Below are positions 12,701-27,700 of a DNA stretch of 64,000 nt, piece by piece. Source of the DNA: Hymenolepis diminuta (taxonomy: Eukaryota; Platyhelminthes; Cestoda; Cyclophyllidea; Hymenolepididae); assembly GCA_900708905.1 (NCBI GenBank), contig CAADRB010000040.1, positions 1 to 64,000 of the forward strand, given 5' to 3'. Position 1 is the first letter of the stretch; every line of letters begins with the position of its first letter. The notes beneath the pieces are model-generated. The model did no database searches. It worked only from the letters and a program-made list of their open reading frames with translations, and had not been told where the DNA came from. The translations under genes and the position numbers were made by a program.

Positions 12701-15700
12701 TGCTATTCGATATGCATCAACTAGGTTTGTTACGCGTTGAGAAACCTTGGTATGCATCTGAAGCCACTCCCTCTGAAGCAACTGTGCCTTGAAAAGCACT
12801 TAAATCAAAACAGGACAAATTTTAAGTGAGTAAATTGAGAATATGTAAACATTCAGAAGACTTTCATGCACAATGAACAAGATAACAATAAGAGCGCCAG
12901 ACCATGCTTAAGATAAGAACTTACTCATGCCCTTGAACACTGCAAAAATATAGAGTAGTATTTTCAAATTTATGATAAATTTCTACCTCCCATTCTTATG
13001 ATTAGAAAATTATATTGAAAATGATTTATTACCACTTGAATCAATTGGTGATTGTTCATCTTCCTCGAAAGACAACGGTCCCCTTGTAACTTTACTTGTT
13101 CTTTCGGTAGATTGAGCAGCTAAACGTTCCTCAATAACACTTGTAAGTTCCTTGAGGACTGGTAAACGTCGTTCCAGAGTGTCTAGAATTGCTCTTCCTT
13201 CAGCAATTTGACCACTGAGGTACTCAGAACGCATACTCACAGGTTGCTGAATACGAGTTGATGGCGGAATTGAGGAATGATCGAAATCGGACGGCATTTG
13301 AGGTGCTGAATCATGACTTGGTGGATCCAATCGCACGCCAATAGTAGCAGCTAGATCACGGGTTTCATCTAAAGCTTCGTTCAAGATATTCAACCGATCA
13401 TTTATCTGGAGAGTTAAAACAGTATTTTGGAGTTAGTATATGACTCGCATATAATAGTGTTAGTCATCTGATAATTCTTACATCAATGGAATTTGTAACC
13501 GCATCTTCAAGATCAATTGACCTATTCCTAACTCGTTTGGCGAGTCTTCGGAACCTTTCGGCAACTCTTTGAACTTTCGCATCAAGATCAGCCGCCTCAG
13601 AAGGTGCTATCAAAGCTGAGAGAGCGGCGACGGTACTGGAAGCTTGATCCAATGTCACTTTATATCCGTCCAACTCCCTTTCCAAGGTCTAGATCGAAAG
13701 AAATATTACGTATGAGGCAACATATTAGGAGTAAGAGGCACATCAAAACAAGCGAACAAATAAACCACACCGTGGTTATCACCGGTTTGCTGAATCTAAC
13801 ATTTGTTAGATTTTTAAAAAGTTAAAACACACTTGTGTAGCAAACACCTTGTCAAAACCAACCTCTTTCCAGGCCTTTAAGGCAAATAAATTTTTTTAAT
13901 TGTAAGCAATCTAAATATCGAAACTAATAAATGTACTCTGACTTAATCTATTTAAATACTGGCTGTTTTACCATGGATACCAACAATCTACAAGATTTAT
14001 TATACTATTAATTCAGGTTTACTTATAAAAATACTAGTAGCCTTGTATAAATACCTTAGCAGCAATATGCAACTTTCTGAGTCGTTCAGATTCCTCTTCA
14101 ACGGCTAATGGGGTCATTGGAATTTGATCAAGAACACTTTCTGCAGCACTCATCCAGCCTTCTAAGTTTGTCAGATCGTCTAATAGTGACTTGGAAAGGG
14201 CAAGAGCCTGCTGTGAACGAGCGTCCACGGAGTCTAATAGACCATCAACATCTTTGTTCTGTTGAATGACCCGTTTAACCATTCCTTCCAAAGTTGAAGC
14301 AAGATCATTTTCTGTATCACGATAAAGTGATTTCTCCAAAAGTCGTTTGGCTTCCTTGAGATGTTCTTCAATTTCTGGCTGTCGTTTAGAGTATTCCTCT
14401 CTGAATGCGTTCAATCCACCGATTAATCGACCAAGTTGGTCTGCCTGTGCAGGTAGCACTGCTAAGTTATAAATCGAGCTTTCTGGAATAACTTCTTCAG
14501 ATGGATTGAGAACTTCCTTCGTGGGTTTATTTTGACCTTTGGAATCGAGTCGTTGCATGGCTTGATCCAACCATTTCTCATCTTCTCGAAGTTTTATACA
14601 AGCGTTTTCAACCTGCATATTCAACACATGTCCTTGTCGTGATGCCTCCGTAGTCTAAAAATAAACAAAATAAACACAATGAGTATAACTGTATTCAAAT
14701 TGAAGACCTTTTAATTATATTTTCGGACAAAGATGGCCGAATGTCAAGGCTTCAAAAACTTACTTCACTAAGCAGATCATCAAAGCGCGAGATATTATCG
14801 GCGGCAAGATTTCCGACACTTAGTCCGTGTCTCTGAGAGGGTAGATCCAAGAAGAGGAAATCTGGAACTTTCTTTTTAATCTTTTCCAAAGCCTTTCTCA
14901 ACTTTTCAGCACGTGGCTTCACGTCCTTTATTAACTCGTTAACAATATCCATTGTGCTTTCTCCATCACGAAGTCTTGACTCCATTTTTGGAAGGTCATC
15001 AGAAAGAAAAGCATTAGATTCAAGAATGGCATAAATTTCATCATTAGCAGATTCCAAACCCCGCAATGCATTGTTTACTTTCTCAAAGAATTCCGTGAAT
15101 GAAGATCCGACGTGCTCCATTTTGTCTTTGATAATAGAAGTTTCCGCAGCTAGAACAAAAACAAAAAGGGTTTAAAAAATGAAACATGGTGTAAGATGAA
15201 CTTCGTAAACCAAAAACTTACTCGAACACATTCCAAGAAGCTCTGTTCCTCGTGTCTGTAGCTGAATGACATTGTCCGTTTGTTGAGTACACTCCTCGGA
15301 CAGTTTCTAATAAAATAAATCAATATTCACAGTTGGCAGATAGTCATTAAAAAACTCAGATCTGTATTCTTACCTTCAGCTCTGCTATTCTATTTGCATA
15401 AGTAACAGCTGGATCTTTATCAACAGCGAGGTTGTTAAGCCGAGGTTCTGCATTTGCCAACCATCCAAGATAGCCTTCATACAGAATGTTAAACTCCTTT
15501 AATCGATTTAAGGCGTCTGATATATTACCGATGCGTGAGCCAATAGCAGCTGATATACTATAATAGTCTGCGATCAATTTATCTGATCCTTCCATATTTT
15601 CTTCACTTAGACGCTTGAAACCGTTCTGATGCGTTTGGAGGAGATTTCGAAGACCAGTGAGCTTGTCAAGTAAAGCTTCCATATTAGCAGCATTCGCGGT

Positions 15701-18700
15701 TGGTGTTGGTACTCCCAGAGATTCAAGTTCATCGTGAACCTGGAAAGGTACCAAGAAACTTTACCTCAAATACTCGTCGTAATAAAAATATTTCATGATC
15801 TTAGATATATAAAAAGAATTATACATTAAATTCGTGGCCCTGGATATAATAGTATTAAGTAGTATAAATAGGTGAAGAAGCTAACTGTTAGAAGAAATAA
15901 CAACATTTCTTTCATAAACAAATATCTCTTTTTTAGTTCCCCCACTGATAAAAAAACATTTAATAATTATGTCTATTTGCTTAATTCGATACCGATTGAG
16001 ATTGAGTTTCTTTAGTGTACGCATTTACCATAAGGTGCCTTGTGTTCTGCTGTGGATTATTAGCTTCGGTAAGTTGCTACATTACCGAGTTTTTTAAATT
16101 GTTGGCTCTGCGAGATTACTACTAGAACTCCTAGTTGGTTACGTTATAGCAAAGTGGCGAAGCAGTTATGGACTCAATCGAAACTCCCAAAATTGCGGCC
16201 GTTATCTGATGCATCATGGAACAAATGAATCTATCGAAACCTGATAAAGATTCAGAAGACTACATTAAGAATGTTGGTTTGGTTTGCTCTGTGAGATTAC
16301 TACCAGAACTTCTGGTTTGTTACACTATAACGCTAACAAAAATCGATAATCAGTTGATCAGTAAATAATGGTGAAACATCTCATCATATTAGTAATGGTC
16401 AATTATCAGTAAAATAACATCTCTAGTTAGTCTCTATTGAGTTAGAACCCCTTGCATACTCTGATGATTCGCGGCAATTTTCTAATGAACTAGGCGAGGT
16501 TTCCCGCATATTCCCGGGCAGATGATTATATTCCTGAGAGCCCGTTGTGGTAAACAATGACTCATTTGTATTCCCCGCCTTGTTCTTCTTCACAAATTAA
16601 AACATCAATGAGTTCTTACGAATTGAACTAGGTTTTCCAATCGACGAGCGTCATTGAATCGTACGTTAAAGAGAATACTTTCTCCCCCTATATGTTCTTT
16701 CGCATGATCCACCATTGTAAAAAGATCTTCAACTTCAGCCGCAGTTGCAGAGAGGTCTTGTTCGAGAGCACGTTTTCCAAGGCCTGGTCGACTCTGTTCA
16801 CAGAGTGCTGTAGCCGCCTTTTGGACGGCTTGCAACTGATTCTTAAGAGGTACCAAATATTGCTCCCTGTAGTTGTCGAGTTCTTCTGGAGTTGGCGGAG
16901 CTCTAGATAAGAGAAAAGGAAAACTTTTAATTTTCCATCAGTTTGCATATTTCCTACAGGTGCTTATCCAATTGCCTCAGTTGCCTAACGCCAGTTACAA
17001 ACTTCTCCTCTCCCAACTATGACGTATTCCTATACCTGTACACTCTTTCCTATACTGACTTCGAAATAGACAACTCTCATAATATAAGTATTCACTTCAT
17101 GACAAAACATTTTTGTTTTTTTGAGATAAAGACGCATAAGTTAAAGGGTAATGATTTAGTAAGTTTCCCCATTCTACTTTGGTGATATATAAGTTTTATT
17201 TTTCTCTTAATAAAATCATTGATAATATTTGTGATGGAAAAGTGCTTCTGCGGTTCATCCAGGGAGATAGGAAGTATAACTTACTCTTTTCCTATCCGTC
17301 TATACTTGAGGGTTCCTCATTCTTCCCTTCATTTTTGAATCGATGTATACCTCACAAGGATATGCTCTAGTGAGCTTAGAAACTGTTCCATAAGTCATAT
17401 AGGTACACTTAAATAGTATAAATTTCAAGCAATAAATTAAAATTACATCGTTGATAAATTATCCACAGCTAGATTCCGAAAGATGTTACGGAATGCAGAG
17501 CCGGAAACACAAATTAATGCACTCATGACAAATGGTAGGGCAGCATGACTCAACAGGGACACAATTTGTTCCTAATAGAATTCAGTAAATCCGGCTCAGA
17601 ACAAGTGGACACAAAAGACAATATTTACTGGTAACTGCAGAGGAAATGCAGACCAATATAAACAATTGTCCAATCATTATTAGCTTCGTAGATTTCGACG
17701 AGAATAACACTTAGCCAAATAAATCAGCGCCCCTTAGTATAAAAATATTCCATTTTCTTATTTTAATTTTCAATGTTTATAAAGAATTCAAATATTATAC
17801 GATTGTAAACAGCTAGAATCTCATATAAAACAGAAGAAATCTATTGAAATATTATATTTAACCCGTATACAAAAAATTTTCCTGGCCCTTCTTGAAAAAC
17901 CAATTAACCCATTATTAGTAACCACGGCACATGATCACTGCGCGTGGTTGGGATAATTTAATTGTCCATAGATCATGCGCAACTGCATAAGATGGTTTGC
18001 GATTTGAGTAAAGTTGCTTGTATTCGAAAGTAATAGAGAATGAATAGAAAGGAAACCGAGCACATGATTTGTGTTATTTTTAATGTCAATCGTATTGGGT
18101 ATGAATTCATTCACTTTAGTAATATTCCAATTTCGAAGATTGTGTCCCAGTAAGATATCATAGAAATACAGATCCGTAAGACGCACATACTAATTAAATG
18201 CAAAATCAGGCTGGGAATATTGAGGTCAAACAAACATCCCACCAGAAGTTCTGAAGCATCTGTTAAACTCAGAATACATTAAATACTTTTGTTTTGATAT
18301 TACGGAGAAGTGTTCCAATTGACTTTTACTTACAAAAGGTAGTTCAATCTGCTCATGTTGGACTTAGTAACCATTCAATAGCAGCTCTTAGACTATGTCA
18401 ATCATCTCACTCATTTGTAATAGTAATTGAATAGTACATTTATAGGACAGTTTATCGTTTGGAACAGAAATAGACACAATTAAACAAATGCAGATGCTAA
18501 ATTCCTTATTTCCCTCAACTCTAATCCTTTACTTATTTCATTTTTATGAAATTTTACTCTTAAGTAGACTTACCTGCATTATTTTAATCGTCTTTCGATG
18601 CTTAAACATTAGTCAAGACGATGAGTCAATGATTCTTCGCATTCTTAATATTTCTGACTCCGATCTCTCATACAATAATGTAAATCGAGGACCTTGGGCA

Positions 18701-21700
18701 GACTTGCTCACTTCATGAATAGAACAGAAAAATAGGTAAGCTAAGCTATGAGCCTCTACTTAGCAGTTTTAAAACGTAAGGAGTGATATCAAAAGGACTG
18801 TTATGACTCCAGAGGCTAGTATTCATAAATACAAAGCACTTCCACATTGACACACATATTGGTGGGCTCGAGAGGGAGCCAATAACCATGTAAACATCAC
18901 AGTTTTAAATAATAGTTTTACTTAACTTCCATGCAATTTAATTAAATGGAATAATCTGATTACTAAACTACCAGTTTCAACAAACTGACATAACAGAAGT
19001 CAGATGATGTGATGTCTTACTTTCTTCCATTCCCTACCCAATTTGGACAGAATAAATGAACATATCTTCAAATCGTACGAAAAGGCATAGGTTAGTTTGC
19101 AATTCGTAGAAGTCAGTGAAATAGAAATAAAGGAAATAAAAATGAAATCAAATAAGGCAGTAAACAAACACCAAACTTCAAAGTTATCTACCACATAGGC
19201 AATAACTGTAGAGACTGCCACTCCAGTTTAGGTAACAAGATATTACTTATTTTCTGATCCGTATGGCGTTCGTTTCTGTCAACCTGTTACAATAGGCTGG
19301 GATATGATATGATAATGAATAAAAATTCAGCGACGGTTCCATAGCCCTTCATATAAAAAAGTTGAGAGTAGGGTTCTCCTTCAATAAACACGGACTTTCA
19401 TGACTATGGCCGTTTAAAATGCAAAATAAGGTCTTTCTTGTTTGAAATAATAACAAGTTTATAATTTGTATAAGATAAGTCCTATTTCTACTGGTAGACA
19501 AATTTAGACAAAGGTCACTTAACAGTGCAAGAAAGTGAGTAAAATCAGCATTAAGGAAACAAAATCTACCTGCGGGGACGAAGAGGTGATGATGAGTGAG
19601 CCTCAGAAATGCTTCTTGACAGAATCTCCTGCTGTTCAGAAAGATACTTCGCCAAGTTTGTCTTTTGTCGCAGTTCTTCAGAGGCGACTTCCGTGGCCTC
19701 ACGAACACGTATGGATCGCCGCTTCAGATCTTTCATGAGATTGTCTAGCAGAGGAAGTGGTGGTAGGTCTTTCTTGTCAGCTTTCAGAGACTTTAAAGCA
19801 TCTTCACATTCCTTCAGCTGTGATAAGGAATTAAAGTGGTCGAGTAAGAGGACTCATAAAACTGCAAAAAATTGTTTTTAAACACTTACCTTATCAATGA
19901 TGACATTGCTATCATTGAGTTTTCTTTCTTGTGAATCTGGATCAAGCGATGTGCCGCCAGATCTTGCAATTTCAAGTTGGGCCTCAAGTTCATCTAATCG
20001 ACGTTTAATCAGATCACCACGAGTAAGGAGATTGGAGGTTGCTTCTTGATCGTCTTTGCCTCCTTCATTGGCACGTCTGACTGAGGATTCGAGACGTTTA
20101 GCACGTTGTCGTAGTTCTGATTCCTGCTGTTTAAGAGATTGAATAGACTGATCTGGATTCTCATCTCCAAATTTTGACAGTGCATCTTTAAGTTCTTGAA
20201 TCTTGGATCCGACAGGCGGGAACTTGTGACTGATAACATCCTGAAGTAGAGATTTCAGACAACTATTTGAACCAAGATCTCTTTGGAATTGGGATTCAAG
20301 GTCATCAAGTACGAGTTGTTGAGCTTGAAGATCCGTTTCAATAGGTTCAGTTTTAGCTCTAATTTCTTGCAATATTTTCTGGTAAGAGTAAAGGAAATGA
20401 ATCAGAACTCGTCCCTTAAATAAGACTAATTATGAATATAATATTTACCAGTTTATCAGCATGTCTGCGTTCTATATCACCCAACTGTGTCTGAAATTTG
20501 TTAATTTCATGGACGACATCAGGATTCATCATATCTTCTGCTTCTGCACTAAGTGAGTCAAGCTGTTTTCTTCGAGATTTCACCAGAGCTAAGAAAGTCT
20601 CAGCTCGTTGAACTGCTTTAGTAAGACCAGAATTTGTTGCAGGATAGACACCACTCTCAAAGATTGGAGAGTCTGACGTTGCCGACTCCAAATCCAACCA
20701 TGCCTGAAATGATAAAAAGAATGCAGATAGGGGCAGCAGGCGAAAATTATTTTTCATCATGAAGAGCCAAACTCACCTGCAGCGCAGCTACTCGTTCCTT
20801 CACACTGTCAAATTTAGTTGCCGATGCGTCGTATTCTGCAGAAGATATTTTGGTTGATTTCGGTGCGGAAATATCAGAAAGTGCTTCTGATGGAAGTTTT
20901 TCACCTTCAGAAGTTGATGGCTAAAAGACAGGCCTGTTAGAGATAAATCAAAGACACTGAAAAAGGAGATCTGAATGCAGACAAACCTCTTTATTTCCCT
21001 TCAGAGTGTCAACCTTTGATTCGATCATATCCACATTAGCTGATTTCAGAATTTCTTTGGATTCTTCAATAGATGTTTCTTGAGCCTCTCTAATGGTAAA
21101 TACGAGAAGAATATTTTTAGACGTTCCGAAAAATATCTGGAGAAAGAACTGAAAGAGCTGGACTTACCCCGTAATTTCATGCTCTTTTGAGGCTTCCCTC
21201 TCTGTCTTATCAGCCAGGGCATCTTGAAGAGTCTCTAAACGAGATTCAATAACCCCCATCAGACCGTGAAAATGTGATCGAGCACCGTTGACACGAGATG
21301 ACAGATCTGAAGCGTCAGCACTTGCAGGTAGAGAATTCAGGAATTGACCCGCTGCCTCCTCGAATGCGTGTATTGACGGCTCAATTCGAATCAATCCGAA
21401 TTGAAGTGACAGTAGCTGTAATAATGAATGCATCAGAACAAAGTGCCAGGTTTTATAAATTAACTTCAAATGTCCTACCTTCTGAAGCTGTTCTTTGGAT
21501 GGGGGAACTGTAGACAGATTCTCAAAGGTTCGAGAATGCTGAGTGAGTTGATTATCAAGATCATTATAACATTGCTCAAGCGCCAGCGCCTGTGAGTAGG
21601 TGTCAGCAAATTCGGATGATCGTTCTTTGCCTTTCGTATCAAGAGCTCTCCACTTCTTTTCAAGATCCGTCAAGTGATCTCGAATGCGATTTGATCCCTT

Positions 21701-24700
21701 TCCAGTTCCTTTCTGAATCAACAGTTCCGTTCCTAATTGTTCAAGATCATGCATTCGAGGTGTCATGGCTTCTAGATTTTCTTTAAATCTGAAACGAACA
21801 TCAATATTATATTTGTACTCATTAACAGTAATGGAATAGAATTATGAAGTGTTTGAATTACCTATCAACCTTTGTTTTCAATACAAGAATCTCTTGTGAA
21901 TCGGCAGATTCAAGATGAATCTGAGAAATCTGACCTAGTCGATGTGTCATCCATACATTAGCCTCTGCATAAGCTCGATTAAATGTCTCTAAGCGCTCCA
22001 AAGTATTTGAAGCAGAAGACCGTATTCCAGCAACATGTTTCTTCAGTTTGTCATGGCGATTTTTCAATCCCTCGGCTTCTGTAAAGTAGGAATTATAATT
22101 GAATGTCCATCTCGAAAAGGTTAAGTAAGAACAAATAACTAGACTTACCTAGTATGAGCTTGTCGTCTGAAGGCTTCAAGAGAGCAACTACACCTGCTAC
22201 TTCAATTCCCAGTGAATTACACTCAGATTCAATTTTATCAAGTTCTCTTAACTGCTCATGAAGTGATGTTTCATCTATGGTGAATCTTTCAGCAAAGATA
22301 CCAGCATTCAGCCGAGTTTCAAGACTTTGAATCCAGTCAATTAGCCTAGCCCGAGAGGCTTCGAATTGTTCTTGACGTGAGAAGCGTTCATCACATTCCT
22401 GTTGAGCTTGGAGAACTGATTTTTCCAGAACAGCGAGGTTGCCAAGGGCTTCTGATAATTTTTCTTTTGCTGCTTTGATATCACCTTCCCTGCCGAGTTC
22501 ATTTGCTTTGCTCTCTAGTTTACTTATAGCATCTTCTAACTTTGCAATTTCTACTTCCTTGGTGTTTTTCGTTGCCTACAAGAGATATAGGTGAGCGGGG
22601 TTTGAAGAAGAAAATATGAGTGTAAGTAGTACATTTTGAATGATAATATACCTTCATCTCATCTAGCACTTTGTTACATTCCTCTTTACTTAATCGTCCA
22701 GACTCAAGGGCATGAAAATCGGCTTGTGATGATTCCAAAACCACTTTTACATCCGTCAATGCTTTATCTAGAAGTGAAGAATCCCGATCGAGCTTACTAA
22801 GCAATTCCTGACTGGAGGATAGTTTTCGTTTTATATCAGCACATCTAAAAGTATAAATGAATCAAATAGCAGCCATGTGTATCAATATTGAATAATGAGA
22901 ACACTGAACAAATAAACTAATCTCACTTTTCTACAAGTTGTTGGGTCTTGTCAACTTTACGCTTCGCCATTTCGATAGCTTCTGAAGATGCTACAGATTC
23001 TTCTAGTTGCTGAAGTTCTTTCTTAGCATCACGCAATGAGAACTCGAGCCCAAGTTCTCTAGCTGATAGTTCAGCCTGCATTTTATTGACCGCATGAAGA
23101 GCATCCGAAAGTGTAGACTGTTTTTCTACCTTTCCATTCGTAGCTGAGCCTTCTAACCATGCTAAAGTATCTTCAACAGCCTTCTCGGATGAAAAAAGCG
23201 TACTGAGCAGTGATTTCAGCTCTCCTTCAATTGAATGTAGGTCTTTTGTTAGCGAAGAGAGGCGTGATTTTTCTGAGTCCAGAGGTTTGCGGACACTTGC
23301 AATGATGGCTGAGGCAGATATTGATGCAGCGGGAAGTATTTTTTCTGTTAGATTAATCGTCTGTTCATCCAAATTCTGGAATAGTATTCATAAATATTAT
23401 TCACAGTTCATTAGCCATAATGTGATGTTTTTTCTGAGACACTTACCTCAAGAGCCTTCATAATTCTTGAAAGATCGGGATCCAATGCAAAAAGCAAGGC
23501 AGCCTGATCTCTCACAAATGCAGGATTCGTGATCAAGTCGGTATTTAGTGGAACACGAGCGCTTGTATCTGAACGTGGATTGACATCAACACCCGCCGCA
23601 AGAAGCTTCCGAACAGATTGCCAGAAGTTCTTTTCAGCTACATCTAGCGCCTCATGACAAGTTGCTAATCCTGCAGAGAAGTCGTTGAAACCAGACGCTG
23701 CTTCAGAATAGATTGTTGACTGTTCTCTTGTCAATGCTGCTAAACTGTTGAACTTATTCTGAACCCAGGTAACGGCGGTATTCACGGAAGATATGACATT
23801 TTCAGCTGATTCTTTTAGATTAGATATATCAGCTCCTACATTAGTTGCGTATTCCGTCTAGAGGAGAAAAAGATATAGGTAATTACGGAATTGAAAATAA
23901 ATGTAGACAAATATATTGGTAAGAAGATCACCTTAGCTGAACTGTAGTTTTCTAATGAGGTAAGGAACTTTTGTGAGCATAACGACACACTTGCAAAATC
24001 CCCTTGTTTGGCTAGAAGTTCTCGCTCTACAAGGCCTATTTGCGCTTGCACAGTTGACAGATTTTCAGGCTGTGGATCAGTGATATTCAGAGTGTCATTT
24101 AACTGTTGTTGAGTCGTTGTTAACCAGACTTTGGAGTCTTGCAACTGGAACGTCAGCTGTTCGAGATTTTCTAGACAAGTGGTCAATAGACGTATCCTAG
24201 AGGCCGTTTCTTGTGTTAGCTGAAAATTAAAGGCGTGTTTGTAAAATAGTTTTAAAAGGAATAGAATATTTATAAAAAAGGCATTCTTATACTTTTCCGA
24301 ATTTCGATCGAATCTCATGCGCTTTGTTCTCCAACACATTTCCCAAATCTGAAGGAAGTAAATTGATACCTTCTGAAGTCATTTGTTCTGCTTTAGCACA
24401 AAGAGCCAAACAGGACTGTTTATGGGACAAAAGGTCATTGTTGATTTCCTTAAAAGTAAGAGAAAACATTTACTAAATGCCAGTCATTAGAGGGTAAATG
24501 AGGTTGGTAATACATACGTAGTAATGGTCCAGTAGTTTCTGATTTTCATTATCGTTGAGGGATATGAAACTATCATTCAAAAGTCCCTCTTGCATTGCAG
24601 AAATCCAAGCCACTTCTGCTTCAAGGTCTTTAAGCATTCCGCTACATAGTGTTGTATTATTTACCTAACGATCGAAAATAATGGTATTGTTTAAAAAACA

Positions 24701-27700
24701 GACATTAAAACAACTTGGTGGCAAGCAGGTATGGACAGAGGCATGCTTGGATGATTCATTCAAGACACAAAATCACTAATAAGCGCTCTCAAATGAAAAC
24801 TATGGATTAGTAAGCATGCTGAAGGAACCTATTAGCAATAGAAGCAATGAAGCTGCGTTTTAGCGGTGACAAAAATAGAAAAAATCTATGATCCATTTTT
24901 TAGGATAGGGAGGGCAAAGCAAAAGTTTGAAGTACGGAAACAAATTACAAGTAGCAAAGGTAAATTAAATTAGAAAATTGAAAGAAAACAAAGCTCTGAG
25001 AGGAAGGGAAGAGATAAATACCTCTGATCGAAGTGGAGTGATTGTAGGAGCTAGAACAAGACTAAGCGGTCGAGATAGACGTCTGAGCATGGGAGAAGCC
25101 TCCTCTATAATAGGGGAGAGATCACCTGGCCTAGGCCGTTCTAACACTGATTGAGAGTACCGAATAGGTGAGGTTACGCTGGGCTGATCTTCAGAGGAAT
25201 CTAGCTGACTACACGATGATAAACGCTCTGTATCTTCAGGAGAGGATTCGTGCTGTGAGTCCTCTGGATTGGGTAAGGGAGAACGCGAAGCAGAGGCTGA
25301 AGAACTTCTAATAAAACCACGAGGATATGCCTCCTCTGATGAATAGATATCACCACCCTGCGCATAATTCTGACCTGATAACATTTCAGGTGATCTGCAT
25401 TTAATTGGGTCAGGGATACTGAAGCTTCTGAAGATTGAAGGTCGAGGGGGTGAGATCGATTCACTTAAACTGGACTTGTTTAGCAATTCGCCTGTGCCTA
25501 ATCCTCCTTCGGCACCTTTTCCAGAAATCAAATCTTCCGAAACTTTCGAAAACGTCGACAAATGAAGTCCAAGATCTTCTAATTCTTTTTTAGAAACCTT
25601 GGTTGCAAACGATATCGGGGCATTTTCATATTCAATACCGTCTTCGATAATTGATTTATTGTCTTTATCAACAGCTAACGGATTTAAATCCATATCTTTA
25701 GACACATCTCTGACAGTTTTACCGAGCTTTCTATAATCACTTTCAGAAACTTCCTCCTTATCTCGTTTTATTGTTCTGACCCTTGCATCTAATTCGGATT
25801 TGCTCGCAAGTTCATCACTGCAGATTTGATCAGCTAATCTGAATCTTTCACCAGTTCTAGGTAAATCATTGTTTAAAGATTTCTCTTTTGTGACATCTAA
25901 TCCCTCCTTGGCAACCAAACTTGTATTATCCACAGCGCCAGCTTCAAACTCGGTTTCTGATTTTCGAACGATTTTTGATGATGGTAGTACACTAGTTGAA
26001 GATATGTCTCCGAGTCCGTCACCATATATTTTATCAACAGCTCTAAATAGTTCTGGCGTTCTCAAATAGTTATCCTTTTGAAGTGAACTTGAAACACTAT
26101 CATCTGCTACTTTGACATCAGCCTGAGATTGAATATCATAACTAATTTCTGATCTCTCAGCCGGAAGTTGTCTTCCATCAATTCTCTTTCCACTTGCAAG
26201 TTCTTCACTGCAAATACGACCAACTAGTTCAACCTTTTCATCTACCTTTTCAGTTATTTCTTTTTCGTTGGCAACACTTTGACTCAAGTTGCCTTCAGGG
26301 GAAAAGCCACTTATTTCTGGTATTTTGATCATGCCACAAGACTGACTTTCTCCAACAGCAGACTTATTAGCAAACTCCTCGCTGCTAATGTGACCAGACA
26401 GTCTGAAGCTTTCGCATGCATTAGCAGAGATTTTTACATCAACGGAAACTTTGCTATCAGCCTCATCTTGAACTTTAAAATCTCCTTTTGGTCTTTCAAC
26501 TCCCTGCTTTATATTGCATTTCTTCACATCGGAGAGTTCGTTGCCAATATGATCAGAGAGTTTGAGCGTTTCAGCTGCATCTGCAAAGCTTGTTGTGTCA
26601 TAAGTAACTACTGTTCCAGAGTCGACCTGACGATCGCATTCTTTTTCTGGTACTTCGACCATACCGCTTGATTTAATTTCACCAAATTCGGGCCTATTTG
26701 CAAATTCATCGCTGTAGATTTGACCAGATAGTGCAAGATTTTCACCTGCCTCAGCAGAATTTTTAGCATCTTTCGTAACTTTGCTTTCAGACTGATCATT
26801 TTCCTCCTTTCTATTTGTGAGGCACACTTCAGGCAATAGTTTTTCAGAATAATCATAAATTCTGTCCGCTGAATCGGTAATCTTCCTTGAGACTGCATTA
26901 AACTTGTTACTGAATTCATCATAGTATATTCGACCGGTCATATCACGGAGAATATTAACAGACTTTTCGATCTCAGTCGGTAATTCAACGCCATCATCAA
27001 CCTGTTGATGGTACATATTCGGAGCATTATTATTGTTCGATGGCTCCACACCAATTCCCTCACCAGCTTCGAATTCTTCTGAGTTCTCTGACAATTCGCA
27101 AGTTTTTCTAACACCAGACTCTTCAGGGAAGATTGACGACGAATGAAGAGCTGACTGGCCTGGAAAATTTTCCTCAGTGGATTTAACAAACTCTACATCC
27201 AGGGGAGATTCTGAAAATTCATGTCCACCTTTTTCGATATTTCCTTGTTCATATTCAGGTTCGTTATCACCTTTAAAACCCGCTTTCGAATAATTAGCAA
27301 ATTCTTCTCTGCAGATCTTACCTGCTAGTACGAAGTTCTCGTTTACCCCATCTTCTGGTTTATTTTGTTTGCCCTTATCTGAACCACTTTCGTCCCTTCC
27401 GTTAGCCCCTGTTCCTTCAAAAGATGATTGATAAACTGGTTTTATATTTTTTCCGATTTCTTTCTCAATCTCCTCTTTTTCAATAACATTAAGGGTTTCA
27501 GACAATAGCTTTTCAGAACTTTTATTCAATAGTGCTATATCACCATAACCAGGAGATTTAGTTGAATCTGCTTTGAATATATTCGGGAGTTCTTCGCTAC
27601 AGGACAGACCAGTAACTCTCTGATATAAATCGCTCGGACTTTCAATAAATTGTTCCTGACCTGAGAGAAATCTCTTCTTTGCTGAGAGTTGTGATCCCAC

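Larger units (their letters stand above)
15740..16619 (-). other. Intron, 880 nt, with repeats
   Basis: Holds dispersed-repeat copy B and its direct repeat, then a GC-richer stretch at about 16440-16570. No exon needed: phases of the flanking exons match. Confidence 0.8.

Noticed and set aside
12788..12798. Alternative acceptor giving an exon start at 12787
   Set aside because: It would be phase 0 and could not follow either the microexon or exon 13033, both of which leave one base.
16903..19569. Possible hidden exons in the 2.7-kb intron
   Set aside because: The flanking exons share a split codon (AG + A) and a continuous helix, so none is required, and no candidate had both splice sites and an open frame.
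26279..26671. Plus-strand ORF of 130 codons inside the giant exon
   Set aside because: Antisense shadow of the continuous minus-strand coding frame; hydrophobic composition typical of the complement of acidic coding sequence.
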